Assembly (NCBI GenBank): GCA_964481395.1
Contig: CAYZYG010000026.1
Span: forward strand, 1 to 50,049
Source of the DNA: JBFMFH01 sp964481395
GTDB taxonomy: Bacteria > Acidobacteriota > Vicinamibacteria > Vicinamibacterales > JAKQTR01
DNA: 50,049 nt
Direction of reading: 5' to 3'
The notes below the pieces were generated by a model. That model saw only the letters and a program-made list of their open reading frames with translations, made no database searches and was not told where the DNA came from. Both the position numbers and the translations under genes were made by a program. Every line of letters begins with the position of its first letter. The first letter of the stretch is position 1. Below are positions 15,007 through 24,382 of this stretch, piece by piece.

Positions 15007-16391
15007 AGCGCATCCTGCTCGTCGCGGAGCGTGAGTTCCTGGCGACGGTGGCCACGCGGGCCTTCATCTTCGCCGCGCTGCTGACCCCGGTGCTGATCGG
15101 GGCGCTGGTCGTGCTGATGCCCAGGCTGATGCGCGAGAGCCCGCCCAGCGTCGAGGGCGAGGTCGCCATCATCGACCCGACCGGGCAGGTCGAGGCCGGG
15201 CTGCGCGACTACCTGAAGCCCGAGCGTCTGGCCCAGCGGCGGGAGGAGATGCTGAAACGCCTGCAGGAGGTCATGCCGGCACCCCTGCGGTCGGCGCCCC
15301 GCGCCGGGCCTGCGGTCGAGCAGTCGCTCGAGCAGTCGCTTGGCGAGGTGCCGAGCCTCCGCGTCGTCACACTGAGCCCGGGGACCGACATCGAGGCCGC
15401 GAAGGAGCCCCTGCGCGAGGGCACGGCCCCCGAAACCGGCACCGGGGAACGCCTGGCGCTCGTGGTCGTGCATCCCGACGCGATCGTCCGGGACGGGAGC
15501 GGCAAACCGTTCGGCAGCTACGACCTCTACGTGCGCGGCAAGCTCGACGATCGCATCGAGCGCGAGGTCAGCGACGGGGTCCGCGACGCGATCATCACGG
15601 CACGCATCGCGGCGTCCGGCCTCGACCGCGCCCAGATCGACGAACTGACGAAGGTCGAGCGCGTGACCTCCCGCTCGGTCACCGCCGGAGGCGAGGATCG
15701 GACCAATCGCGTCCTGAACCAGCTCATCCCGATGGCGTTCATGGGACTCCTGCTGATGTCGGTCCTGATGAGCGGGCAGTACCTCCTGACAACGACAGTC
15801 GAAGAGAAGTCCAATCGCGTCGTCGAGGTGCTGCTCTCGGCCGTGTCGCCGATGGAACTCATGATCGGGAAGATCCTGGGGCAGATGGGCGTCGGTCTGG
15901 TCGTGCTCGCGCTCTACCTCGGGCTCGGCCTGATGGCGCTCGTGAGTTTCGCGTCGCTCGGCCTGGTCGATCCGATCCTGATGGTGTTCCTGTTCGTGTT
16001 CTACCTGCTGGCGTACCTGTCGATTGGCGCCTTCATGGCCGCGATCGGGTCGGCCGTCAACGAGATGCGCGAGGCACAGGGGCTGATGACGCCGGTCATG
16101 CTCATCATCATGATCCCCTGGTTCCTGTGGATGCCGATCAGCCGCGATCCCAACGCGACCTACGCCGTGGCGCTGAGCTTCATCCCGCCGCTGAGCAATT
16201 TCGTGATCATGCTGCGGATGGCGTCAGCGACGCCCCCGCCCTTCTGGCAGGTGGGGCTCTCCGTGCTGGCCGGCCTCGTCGGCGTGGCCGCGTCGCTCTG
16301 GTTCGCAGGCAAGGTCTTCCGCGTCGGACTCCTGATGTTCGGCAAGCCGCCGAACCTCGCGACGCTGATCCGCTGGGCGAGGATGGGGTAG
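15003..16391 (+). CDS. ABC-2 type transporter permease, NatB-like
   Basis: A 462-residue membrane protein. There is one N-terminal membrane segment (about 20-40), then a large extracytoplasmic domain (45-240) with a charged region (RLAQRREEMLKRLQEVMP). A block of five or six membrane segments (about 240-430) contains the ABC-2 hallmark TTTVEEKSNRVVEVLLSAVSP. It starts at a GTG within the stop of the ATPase gene, so the two form one export system. The arrangement (ATPase then permease with a large first periplasmic loop) fits NatAB-like exporters. Substrate unknown. Confidence 0.87.
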   Translation: MKRILLVAEREFLATVATRAFIFAALLTPVLIGALVVLMPRLMRESPPSVEGEVAIIDPTGQVEAGLRDYLKPERLAQRREEMLKRLQEVMPAPLRSAPRAGPAVEQSLEQSLGEVPSLRVVTLSPGTDIEAAKEPLREGTAPETGTGERLALVVVHPDAIVRDGSGKPFGSYDLYVRGKLDDRIEREVSDGVRDAIITARIAASGLDRAQIDELTKVERVTSRSVTAGGEDRTNRVLNQLIPMAFMGLLLMSVLMSGQYLLTTTVEEKSNRVVEVLLSAVSPMELMIGKILGQMGVGLVVLALYLGLGLMALVSFASLGLVDPILMVFLFVFYLLAYLSIGAFMAAIGSAVNEMREAQGLMTPVMLIIMIPWFLWMPISRDPNATYAVALSFIPPLSNFVIMLRMASATPPPFWQVGLSVLAGLVGVAASLWFAGKVFRVGLLMFGKPPNLATLIRWARMG

Positions 16392-16399
16392 GAGAACAG

Positions 16400-16511
16400 G
16401 GGCCCGGGGCCCGGAGACCGGGGCGTGACGATCACCCCTGCCCCCCTGACCCCTGATCCCTGACCCCCGCTCTTCCCCGGTCGCCTGTCGCCTGATCCCT
16501 GATCCCTGTCT
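16400..16511. repeat. Heptamer tracts, GGGGCCC type then CCCTGAY type
   Basis: 16400-16427 holds GGGGCCC, GGGGCCC, GGAGACC, GGGGCGT. 16444-16471 and 16484-16511 hold units such as CCCCTGA, TCCCTGA, GCCTGAT, CCCTGAT, CCCTGTC. The tracts fill much of the 218-base spacer between the exporter and the Asp-box gene. Confidence 0.75.
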
Positions 16512-16609
16512 GTTGACTCCGCCCCCCTGTCTGTCCTACCGTTTCAGCCCCGAGGCGGCCTCCGGGCCGTCTTGGCAGGACCTGCTGTCTTTTTTCCCGG
16601 GGTGACACC

Positions 16610-19600
16610 ATGAAGAAACTGTTCTGGGCCGCTGCCATGGCTGCCGTGTTCGCGATGTCCATCGCGTCGCTGACCGGCCAGGGCGGCACCCGCATGAATG
16701 CCGACGTCCTGAAGGGCATCGAGCTGAGGAGCATCGGGCCTTCGATCGCCACAGGCCGTGTGGTGGACGTCGACATCGACCCGAAGAATCCGAACATCTA
16801 CTACGTCGCGGTGGCCTACGGCAACCTGTGGAAGACCACGAACCGCGGCATTACCTTCGAGCCGATCTTCGAGAACTACGGCGCGCACTCGATGTGCTGC
16901 ATCGTCATCGATCCGAAGGACTCGAACGTTCTCTGGCTCGGCACGGGCGAGAACAACAGTCAGCGCGCGTCGCACTTCGGCGACGGCGTGTACAAGTCGA
17001 CGGACGCGGGCAAGACCTGGGCGCGCGTCGGCCTCGAAACCTCCGAGCACATCGGCAACATCCTCGTCGACCCGCGCAACTCGAACGTGGTCTACGTCGC
17101 GTCGCAGGGGCCCCTCTTCTCGTCCGGCGGCGAGCGCGGCCTCTACAAGACGACCGACGGCGGCAAGACGTGGACCGCGATCCTGACGATCAGCCCGGAC
17201 ACGGGCATCAGCGACATCGTGTTCGATCCGAAGAACGCGGACGTCATCTACGCCTCGGCCTACCAGCGGCGTCGCGCCGTCGGTCAGATGATCGGCGGCG
17301 GACCGGAAGGCGGCATCTTCAAGACGACGAACGCGGGGAAGACGTGGACGAAACTCTCCGGCGGCCTGCCGACCGGCGACATGGGGCGCGTGGGCTTGGC
17401 CGTTGACGGACGGAAGAACCCGGCGACGGTGTTCGCGCTGGTGGACGCCAAGGCCGCTGAGGCCGGGTTCTACCGCTCGGACGATGCCGGCAAGACCTGG
17501 AAGCGGATCGGGAAGATGGCCGCCGGGGCAGGACGCGGCGGGGCGGCCGCAGCGGGTGCCGCCGGACGAGGCGCGCAGGCCGGTCAACCGGCGCAGCCGC
17601 AGGAGAACTGGTACCGCGGCGGCGGCGCGCAGTACTACCACGAGATCTTCGTGGATCCGCACAGGCCCGACACGATCTACTCGGTGAACGTGAACTTCGA
17701 GCGAAGCACCGACGGCGGATTCACGTGGGGGCGGACGAACTGGGAAAACACCGGGATGCACGTTGACCACCACGACATCGAGTTCGATCCACGCGACAAG
17801 GACCACATGCTGGTCGGCAACGACGGTGGCGTCTACGAGACATACGATGGCGGCGAGACCTGGCGCTTCTTCGCCAATCTGCCCATCTCGCAGTACTACC
17901 GGGTGTCGGTCGACACGTCGAAACCGTTCTACCGGGTGTGCGGCGGCACCCAGGACAACTGGTCCCACTGCGGTCCGTCGCGCTCGCTCAACCGGTGGGG
18001 CGTGCGCACGAGCGACTGGTTCATCGTCGCGGGTGGAGACGGGTTCCAGACGCGCAGCGATCCCGAGGACCCGGACACGATCTACGCGACTTCGCAGACC
18101 GGCGGGATCACGCGGTTCGACGTGCGGACCGGGACGTCGCGGTCGATCCGTCCGCCGCAATCGCGCGGCGCGGGCCGGGGCCGCGGCGGTGACGACGAGA
18201 TGGGGGGCACGGCGCAGCCGCAGGGGCAGCCCGCCGGGCGCGGAGCCGGTGCGCAGGCGGCGGGTGGCGGCCGTGGGGACCGCGTCAACTGGGACGCTCC
18301 CTACATCATCAGCCCGCACCACCCGAAGCGGCTGTACTGGGCGAGTAACAGGCTGTACCGATCCGACGATCGGGGCGACAACTGGGTCGTGATCAGTCCC
18401 GATCTGTCGCGGAACCTGGACCGCGAGACCATCCCGATCATGGGCAAGGTCTGGCCGGCCGATTCAATCGCGCGCAATACGTCGACCACCGACCTGAGCA
18501 ACATCGTTTCGCTGGACGAGTCGCCGCTCAAGGAGGGCCTCATCTGGGTGGGGACCGATGACGGGCTCGTGCAGGTGACGGAGGACGGCGGAAAGAACTG
18601 GCGGAAGATCGAGCAGTTCCCCGGCGTGCCGCAGTGGACCTACGTGAGCGACGTGTTTCCGTCGCCGCGCGACGCCGACACGATCTTCGTGGCGCTGAAC
18701 AACTGGCAGCGCGGCGACTACAAGCCGTACCTCGTGAAGAGCACGGATCGCGGGAAGACCTGGACGTCGATCGTCGGCAACCTGCCGGAGAAGCACAACG
18801 TGTGGACGGTCATCCAGGACCACCTGAACGGCGATCTGCTGTTTGCGGGGACGGAGTTCGGCCTGTTCGTTACCGTGGACGGCGGCAAGGCGTGGACGCA
18901 GCTCAAGGGCGGGATGCCGGTGACCCAGGTCCGGGACATGGCCGTTCACCGCGGCGAGACCGACCTGGTGCTGGCGACGTTCGGCCGCAGCTTCTACATC
19001 CTCGATGACTACAGCGCGCTGCGCGAGATCACGCCGGCGACGCTGGCCGAGGAAGCGCGGCTGTTTCCGCTGCGTCACGCGTACTCGTACAGCCCGACCG
19101 GGCTGGCCCCGGCCGGCACGGCCGGCCTCGGGCCGATGGCCGGGAACTGGACGGCGGAGAACCCGCCGTATGGGGCGGTGTTCACCTACAGCGTCGCTGC
19201 GGACCTGCCAGCGGATGCGAAGCTGGTGTTGACGATCACCGACGGGACCGGCGCACGCGTCCGCCAGCTCGACCTGGAAAAGACCGCGGGGTTGCGGCGC
19301 GTGGTCTGGAACCTGCGTGGCGACCCGCCGGCCCCGGCGGCAGCCGGACGGGGCGGCGACCCGGCGACGGCGGACGATGAGGACCAGGCGGCCGGGCAGG
19401 CACAGGCGCCGCCAGCGGGGCGCGGAGCGGCCGCGGCCCAGGCTCAGGGCCGTGGCGGTGCGGGCGCCGCGCAGTTCGCCGGCTTCGGGCGCGGCGGCGC
19501 GCAGGGCCAGCCGGTCGCGGCCGGGCGCTACACCGCGGTCCTCGGCAAGATGGTCGGCGACAAGGTGACGCCCATCGGACCGCCGCAGAGCTTCCAGGTG

Positions 19601-19618
19601 ATGGTCATTCCGCAGTAG
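16610..19618 (+). CDS. Exported Vps10/sortilin-type Asp-box (BNR) beta-propeller protein
   Basis: A 1002-residue protein with an N-terminal signal peptide (MKKLFWAAAMAAVFAMSIAS). It is built of repeated propeller blades carrying at least ten Asp-box motifs of type S/T-x-D-x-G-x-T-W, for example STDAGKTW, TTDGGKTW, SDDAGKTW, STDGGFTW, SDDRGDNW and STDRGKTW. Low-complexity Ala/Gly/Arg/Gln inserts occur near residues 305-330, 520-555 and 905-965. The C-terminal ~170 residues form a separate beta-rich domain. Relatives are often annotated as glycosyl hydrolases, but the sialidase catalytic residues are not evident and the Asp-box is structural, so I do not assign an activity. Probably periplasmic or secreted. 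The last codons are CAG TAG. Confidence 0.85.
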   Translation: MKKLFWAAAMAAVFAMSIASLTGQGGTRMNADVLKGIELRSIGPSIATGRVVDVDIDPKNPNIYYVAVAYGNLWKTTNRGITFEPIFENYGAHSMCCIVIDPKDSNVLWLGTGENNSQRASHFGDGVYKSTDAGKTWARVGLETSEHIGNILVDPRNSNVVYVASQGPLFSSGGERGLYKTTDGGKTWTAILTISPDTGISDIVFDPKNADVIYASAYQRRRAVGQMIGGGPEGGIFKTTNAGKTWTKLSGGLPTGDMGRVGLAVDGRKNPATVFALVDAKAAEAGFYRSDDAGKTWKRIGKMAAGAGRGGAAAAGAAGRGAQAGQPAQPQENWYRGGGAQYYHEIFVDPHRPDTIYSVNVNFERSTDGGFTWGRTNWENTGMHVDHHDIEFDPRDKDHMLVGNDGGVYETYDGGETWRFFANLPISQYYRVSVDTSKPFYRVCGGTQDNWSHCGPSRSLNRWGVRTSDWFIVAGGDGFQTRSDPEDPDTIYATSQTGGITRFDVRTGTSRSIRPPQSRGAGRGRGGDDEMGGTAQPQGQPAGRGAGAQAAGGGRGDRVNWDAPYIISPHHPKRLYWASNRLYRSDDRGDNWVVISPDLSRNLDRETIPIMGKVWPADSIARNTSTTDLSNIVSLDESPLKEGLIWVGTDDGLVQVTEDGGKNWRKIEQFPGVPQWTYVSDVFPSPRDADTIFVALNNWQRGDYKPYLVKSTDRGKTWTSIVGNLPEKHNVWTVIQDHLNGDLLFAGTEFGLFVTVDGGKAWTQLKGGMPVTQVRDMAVHRGETDLVLATFGRSFYILDDYSALREITPATLAEEARLFPLRHAYSYSPTGLAPAGTAGLGPMAGNWTAENPPYGAVFTYSVAADLPADAKLVLTITDGTGARVRQLDLEKTAGLRRVVWNLRGDPPAPAAAGRGGDPATADDEDQAAGQAQAPPAGRGAAAAQAQGRGGAGAAQFAGFGRGGAQGQPVAAGRYTAVLGKMVGDKVTPIGPPQSFQVMVIPQ

Positions 19619-19619
19619 G

Positions 19620-19675
19620 GCAGGGACCGGGGATCGGGGGCCGGGGACCAGTTCCCCGGTTCCGGATCCCCACCC
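19620..19675. repeat. Heptamer array, CCGGGGA type
   Basis: Units CCGGGGA, TCGGGGG, CCGGGGA, CCAGTTC, CCCGGTT, CCGGATC, CCCACCC: a degenerate array starting right after the preceding stop. Confidence 0.65.
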
Positions 19676-19755
19676 TGATTCCTTGCCAGACCGTTCGGTC
19701 CCTGGCCCCTGGGCCGAAGACCCCGATTGGGACTGGGGACATCCGCAACTGATTT

Positions 19756-19786
19756 CCGGTCCCCGGTCCCCGGTCCCTGATCCCCG
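19756..19786. repeat. Heptamer array, CCGGTCC type
   Basis: Three exact CCGGTCC units followed by CTGATCC. Reverse complement of the GGACCGG family found at 46104 and 49934. Confidence 0.8.
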
Positions 19787-19853
19787 CCTTTTGCGCTACG
19801 ATACCCGCCATCTGTCCCGTCCTTCGCGGCAGACCATCCGAGAGGTCCAGACC

Positions 19854-22800
19854 ATGAGGTTCCGTCCCGACGCTTCGCTCGTCCGCCGGCTGATTCTGGC
19901 CGGCGCGCTCATCGCGCTGGTCGCGTCGCTCGGCGTCGCGCCGTCGGCGGCGCCGGAGCCCACGCGGTTGCTGCGCACGCCGACCGTGAGCGCGACGCAC
20001 ATCGCGTTCGCCTACGCGAACAACATCTGGGTGGTGGAACGTGCCGGCGGCGTGGCACGGCGCGTCACCAGCTTCCAGGGCATGACGGCGAATCCGCACT
20101 TCTCGCCGGACGGGAGGTGGATTGCCTTTTCGGGGCAGTACGCCGGGAACACCGATGTCTACGTCGTGCCGGCGGCAGGCGGCGAGCCGAAACGGCTGAC
20201 GTGGCACCCCGGCGGCGACACGGCCGAAGGCTGGACGCCCGACGGCAAGCAGGTGATGTTCGTGTCGGGCCGCGCGTCGTGGGCGCCGAGTGGCGCGCCG
20301 AGGTTCTGGACGGTGCCAGTCGAGGGCGGCGTCGAAGAGCCGATGGCGCTGCCGCGGGCCTACCAGGGGAAGATCTCGCCCAGCGGCACGCACGTCGCCT
20401 ACCGTCTGAACAACTCGTGGGACGAGGAACGGCGCAACTACCGCGGCGGCCAGAACAAGCCCATCTGGATCGTCGACCTGAAGACGTGGGACCTCACCAC
20501 CCCGACCTGGAAGGACTCGAAGGACGTCGATCCCGTCTGGGTGGGAGACACCGTCTACTTCATCTCCGATCGCGACGGCGTCGCCAACATCTGGGCCTGG
20601 GACACGAAGGCGAAGAAACTCGCGCAGATCACGAAGTTCGACGACTTCGACGTCAAGGCGCTCGACGCCGGCGCCGGAGTCATTGTCTTCGAGCAGGCCG
20701 GCTACGTTCACGAGCTCGACCCGAAGAGCGGCAAGTCGAAGGTCGTGAACATCACGGCCACGGGCGATTTCCCGTGGATGATGCCGCGCTGGGAGGACGT
20801 GTCGAGCCGGATGACCAACCTGGCGCTGTCGCCGACCGGCAAACGGATCGCCGTCGAGGCGCGGGGCGAGATCTTCACGATTCCCGCCGAGAAGGGCGAC
20901 ACGCGGAACCTGACGCGGTCGGCGGCGTCGGCCGAGCGGGACCCGGCGTGGTCGCCGGACGGCAAGTGGGTGTCGTACTTCAGCGACGCCTCGGGCGAAT
21001 ACGCGCTCGTGCTGGAGTCGCAGGACGGCATCACGCCGCCGCGCACCATCGCGCTCCAGAACCCCAAGCACTACTACACGCCCTCGTGGTCGCCGGATTC
21101 GAAGAAGCTGCTCTACCACGACACCGACTTCAAGGTGTGGGTGATGGACATCGAGAGCGGCAAGGCGAAGGTCGTCGGCCAGGATCCCTGGGCCGTGCCG
21201 CAGCGGACGCTGTTCCCGACGTGGAGCCCGGACTCGAAGTGGGTGGCGTACGCGAGCCGCCTGCGGTCGCTCTACCGCGCGATCTTCGTCACGAACGTCG
21301 ACACCGGCGAAACGAAGCAGGTGACCGACGGCATGGCCGACGCGATGTATCCGGTGTGGGACGCGGGCGGGAAGTACCTGTGGTTCCTCGCGTCGACGGA
21401 CTTCGGGCTCAGCTCGCAGTGGCTCGACATGACGTCGTACGACCGCGAGACCACGTTCGGGCTCTATCTGTCGATCCTCAAGGCCGGCGAGCCGAGTCCG
21501 CTCTTGCCCGAGAGCGACGAGGACAAGGGCGTCGGCAGCGCGACGCCGGCGGCACCTGGCGGTCCTGGCGGCGGCGGTCGTGGCGGCCGCGGCGGGGCCG
21601 CATCGCCGGCGGCGGGCGCCGAGTCGGGCGCTCAGGCTGAGCCGGCGGAGACTCCTGCGCGCGCGCCGGCCAAGCCGGTGACGGTGCAGATCGACTTCGA
21701 CGGGCTCCAGCGGCGGACCATCGCCGTGGAGGGCGTGTCGCAGGGTCAGTACTCGCAGCTCAAGGCAGGCGTCGCCGGGACGGTGTTCTACATCGAAGCC
21801 GGCGGCGGTGGCGGCGGCCGCGGAGGGGCCGGCGGGGGGGCGACGCTCCATCGCTACCGCCTCAGCGAACGCCGGCCGGCGCAGTTCGCGACCGGCGTCG
21901 GTGCCTACGACGTCAGCGCGGACGGCCGCAAGCTCGTCTACCGAGCCGGCGGCGGGGGAGGAGGAGGGCGCGGCGGCGCGGCAGCCGGCAGCGGCCCGAG
22001 CCTGTTCCTCGTCGATGCCGACCGTCCCCCTCCACAGGCGGGCGCCGGGCGCATCACCGTGTCGCTCCGCATGTATCTCGATCCAGCGGAGGAGTTCCGT
22101 CAGATCTTCAACGAGGGCTGGCGTAACCAGCGCGACTACCTGTACGTGCCGAACCTGCACGGCACCGACTGGCCGGCGATGAAGAAGATGTACGGCCAGC
22201 TCCTGCCGCACGTGCGGCACCGCGACGACCTGAACTACCTGCTCGACAACATGGGCGCCGAGATCGCCATCGGCCACTCGTACGTGCGCGGCGGCGACAT
22301 GCCCGCGACGCCGCAGTCGAGCGGAGGGCTCCTGGGCGCTGATTTCGCGATCGACGGGGGCCGCTACAAGATCACGCGCATCTACGATACCGAGAGCTGG
22401 AACCCCGAACTGCGTGCGCCGCTCGCGACGCCGGGCGTGGACGTTTCGGTCGGCGACTACATCCTCGCTATCAACGGCGTCGATCTGCGCGCGCCGGACA
22501 ACATCTACCGGCTGCTCGACGGCACGGCGAACCGGCAGACGGTGCTGACCGTGAACGGCAAGCCCGCGCCTGACGGCGCCCGGCAGGTCACCGTCGTGCC
22601 CGTCGGCAGTGAGCAGGGCCTGCGCACCCGGGCGTGGGTCGAGAGCAACCGGCGGCTCGTCGATCAGCTCTCGGGTGGGAAGCTGGCGTACGTCTACGTG
22701 CCGAACACCGGCCAGGGGGGATACGCGAGCTTCAACCGCTACTTCTTCCCCCAGCAGGACAAGCTGGGCGCGATCGTCGACGAGCGGTTCAACGGAGGCG

Positions 22801-23300
22801 GCTCTGCGGCCGACTACATCATCGAGGTGCTCCAGCGGACCTTCGACGGCTACTTCAACAACGTCGCCGGCGATCGGTACCCGTTCACGAGCCCGGCGGC
22901 CGGGATCTGGGGCCCGAAGGTGATGATCATCAACGAGATGGCCGGGTCGGGCGGCGATCTGATGCCGTACATGTTCAAGTTCCGGCAGATCGGCCCGCTC
23001 GTCGGCACGCGCACGTGGGGCGGGCTGGTGCACACGGCCGACACGCCGCCCTTCATCGATGGCGGGTCGATGATCGCGCCGCGAGGCGGCTTCTTCACGA
23101 AGGACGGGCGGTGGGCGGTCGAGAACGAGGGAGTCGGCCCCGACATCGAGGTGGAGAACTTCCCGAAGGAGGTGATCGCGGGCAAGGACCCGCAACTCGA
23201 GAAGGCGGTCGAGGAAGCCATGCGCCTGCTCGCGGCGAACCCGCCCGACCGGCGTTCGAAGGAGCCGCCGTACCCGACCTTCGGGGTCAGGAAGAAATAG
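19854..23300 (+). CDS. Tricorn-like S41 protease with WD40-like propellers and PDZ domain
   Basis: The start is the ATG at 19854, preceded by AGAGG and followed by a clean signal peptide; the longer frame runs into heptamer repeats. The 1148-residue protein has PD40-type propeller blades (FSPDGRW, WSPDGKW, WSPDSKW, about 45-560), three Gly/Arg-rich inserts (about 562-605, 650-664, 697-714), a helical C1 region, a PDZ domain (about 815-905) and an S41 catalytic domain (905-1115). Predicted catalytic Ser1032 is in EMAGSGGD, with His808 in IGHSYVRGGD and a Glu in ENEGVGPD. Archaeal tricorn has Ser-His (S745-H746) at the second site; here the residue before His808 is Gly, so oxyanion or charge-relay details may differ. 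It would degrade peptides in the periplasm. A strong hairpin follows. Confidence 0.88.
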   Translation: MRFRPDASLVRRLILAGALIALVASLGVAPSAAPEPTRLLRTPTVSATHIAFAYANNIWVVERAGGVARRVTSFQGMTANPHFSPDGRWIAFSGQYAGNTDVYVVPAAGGEPKRLTWHPGGDTAEGWTPDGKQVMFVSGRASWAPSGAPRFWTVPVEGGVEEPMALPRAYQGKISPSGTHVAYRLNNSWDEERRNYRGGQNKPIWIVDLKTWDLTTPTWKDSKDVDPVWVGDTVYFISDRDGVANIWAWDTKAKKLAQITKFDDFDVKALDAGAGVIVFEQAGYVHELDPKSGKSKVVNITATGDFPWMMPRWEDVSSRMTNLALSPTGKRIAVEARGEIFTIPAEKGDTRNLTRSAASAERDPAWSPDGKWVSYFSDASGEYALVLESQDGITPPRTIALQNPKHYYTPSWSPDSKKLLYHDTDFKVWVMDIESGKAKVVGQDPWAVPQRTLFPTWSPDSKWVAYASRLRSLYRAIFVTNVDTGETKQVTDGMADAMYPVWDAGGKYLWFLASTDFGLSSQWLDMTSYDRETTFGLYLSILKAGEPSPLLPESDEDKGVGSATPAAPGGPGGGGRGGRGGAASPAAGAESGAQAEPAETPARAPAKPVTVQIDFDGLQRRTIAVEGVSQGQYSQLKAGVAGTVFYIEAGGGGGGRGGAGGGATLHRYRLSERRPAQFATGVGAYDVSADGRKLVYRAGGGGGGGRGGAAAGSGPSLFLVDADRPPPQAGAGRITVSLRMYLDPAEEFRQIFNEGWRNQRDYLYVPNLHGTDWPAMKKMYGQLLPHVRHRDDLNYLLDNMGAEIAIGHSYVRGGDMPATPQSSGGLLGADFAIDGGRYKITRIYDTESWNPELRAPLATPGVDVSVGDYILAINGVDLRAPDNIYRLLDGTANRQTVLTVNGKPAPDGARQVTVVPVGSEQGLRTRAWVESNRRLVDQLSGGKLAYVYVPNTGQGGYASFNRYFFPQQDKLGAIVDERFNGGGSAADYIIEVLQRTFDGYFNNVAGDRYPFTSPAAGIWGPKVMIINEMAGSGGDLMPYMFKFRQIGPLVGTRTWGGLVHTADTPPFIDGGSMIAPRGGFFTKDGRWAVENEGVGPDIEVENFPKEVIAGKDPQLEKAVEEAMRLLAANPPDRRSKEPPYPTFGVRKK

Positions 23301-23305
23301 CCGAT

Positions 23306-23339
23306 CGGCGAGAGCGCCCCGCCGGGGGCGCTCTCGCCG
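23306..23339 (+). terminator. Strong hairpin after the tricorn-like gene
   Basis: A perfect 15-bp stem (arms CGGCGAGAGCGCCCC and its complement) with a GCCG tetraloop, starting six bases after the stop. No T-run, but the length and position support a terminator. Confidence 0.6.
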
Positions 23340-23353
23340 GCGACGTGGGCTGG

Positions 23354-23387
23354 CCGGACCCCGATCCCCGGACCCCGATCCCGATCC
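23354..23387. repeat. Heptamer array, CCGGACC/CCGATCC alternating
   Basis: Units CCGGACC, CCGATCC, CCGGACC, CCGATCC, then a partial unit. It is followed by TATACT (23394-23399), a possible -10 element nine bases before the aldolase start. Confidence 0.75.
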
Positions 23388-23407
23388 GTGCCCTATACTG
23401 TCCTGTC

Positions 23408-24289
23408 ATGGACCTGTCAGGAATCTACCCGCCCATCATCACTCCCTTCAAGAACGACCAGATCGACGCAGCCGGCATCCGGCACAACGTCGACCGCTGG
23501 ATGAAGACCGGCTTGCGGGGGATCCTCGCCCTCGGCTCCAACGGCGAGGCGGCCTTCGTCGATGAAGACGAAGCGGAACTCGTCGTCGCGACGGCCCGCG
23601 AGGGCGTTCCGCGCGATCGCGTGCTGCTCGTCGGTACGGGGCGGCAGTCGACGCGGGCCACGCTCGCCGCCACGACGCGGGCGGCGAAGGCCGGCGCCGA
23701 CGCGGTGCTCGTGCTCACGCCGTTCTACTTCAAGAGCCAGATGACGCACGACGCGCTGGTGGCGCACTACATCGCGGTGGCCGATGCCTCGCCGGTACCC
23801 GTCCTGCTCTACAATTTCACGGCGGTCACCGCCATGAACATGGCGCCCGACACGGTCGCCAGGTTGGCCGAGCACCCGAACATCGTCGGCCTCAAGGACT
23901 CGAACGGCGATGTGGGCCAGGTCGCGGCGGTTGTGGCGCGCACGTCGGAAGCCTTCACACTGCTCGTGGGTTCGGCGGGCACGCTCTATCCGGCGATGAC
24001 CGTGGGGGCCAAGGGCGGCATCGTGGCGGTCGCGAACGTCGCGCCCGAGATCTGTGTGCGGCTGTTCGAGCTCGTCATCACCGGCCGGCACGACGAGGCT
24101 CGCGCGCTCCAGCGCAGGATGACGCCGCTGGCGCAGGCGGTGACGTCCGGTTATGGCGTGCCAGGCCTGAAGGCCGCGATGGACATGGCCGGCTACGTCG
24201 GTGGCGACGTGCGAGGCCCCCTGCGTCCCGCGACGCCGCAGGCGCGCGAGCACCTGGCGAAGCTGTTGAAGGAAGCGGAGGTCGTGTAG
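23408..24289 (+). CDS. DapA-superfamily aldolase, 4-hydroxy-2-oxoglutarate aldolase-like
   Basis: A 293-residue class I aldolase of the DHDPS/NAL fold. The Schiff-base lysine is Lys163 in VGLKDSNGD and the catalytic tyrosine is Tyr135 in LLYNFTAV. The substrate loop reads LGSNGEAAF, and the C-terminus has GVPGLKAAMDMAGYVGG. These stretches resemble 4-hydroxy-2-oxoglutarate aldolase (HOGA1) more than lysine-pathway DapA, whose loop is typically GTTGE. The predicted reaction is 4-hydroxy-2-oxoglutarate to glyoxylate plus pyruvate. An alanine-glyoxylate-type aminotransferase follows 93 bases downstream and could remove the glyoxylate. The ATG follows the TATACT element closely, leaving a very short leader. 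Confidence 0.8.
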   Translation: MDLSGIYPPIITPFKNDQIDAAGIRHNVDRWMKTGLRGILALGSNGEAAFVDEDEAELVVATAREGVPRDRVLLVGTGRQSTRATLAATTRAAKAGADAVLVLTPFYFKSQMTHDALVAHYIAVADASPVPVLLYNFTAVTAMNMAPDTVARLAEHPNIVGLKDSNGDVGQVAAVVARTSEAFTLLVGSAGTLYPAMTVGAKGGIVAVANVAPEICVRLFELVITGRHDEARALQRRMTPLAQAVTSGYGVPGLKAAMDMAGYVGGDVRGPLRPATPQAREHLAKLLKEAEVV

Positions 24290-24324
24290 CGGCGAGATCG
24301 CCGCGCGCCGAGCGCGGCATCCCC

Positions 24325-24359
24325 CTACTGTCTACTCTCTACTCTCTACTATCTACTGC
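24325..24359. repeat. Heptamer array, CTACTNT type (5 units)
   Basis: Units CTACTGT, CTACTCT, CTACTCT, CTACTAT, CTACTGC: the reverse-complement orientation of the AGTAGA family at 7798, 10745, 27957 and 33091. Confidence 0.85.
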
Positions 24360-24382
24360 CCTTGCCCCGTGTGAGGTCCTCG

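Noticed and set aside
16544..18322. Long minus-strand frame opposite the Asp-box protein
   Set aside because: Arg/Val/Asp-rich antisense composition without motifs; it is a shadow of the plus-strand gene.
19605..23195. A 1196-codon open frame on the minus strand opposite the tricorn-like protease
   Set aside because: Composition is His/Arg/Val-rich nonsense with no domain. It is the usual antisense frame left open by GC-rich codon usage, while the plus-strand frame has clear propeller, PDZ and S41 motifs.
23408..24289. Lysine-pathway DapA
   Set aside because: Although lysA is in the window, it is 20 kb away and the aldolase has the GSNGE loop and C-terminal features of 4-hydroxy-2-oxoglutarate aldolase rather than GTTGE.
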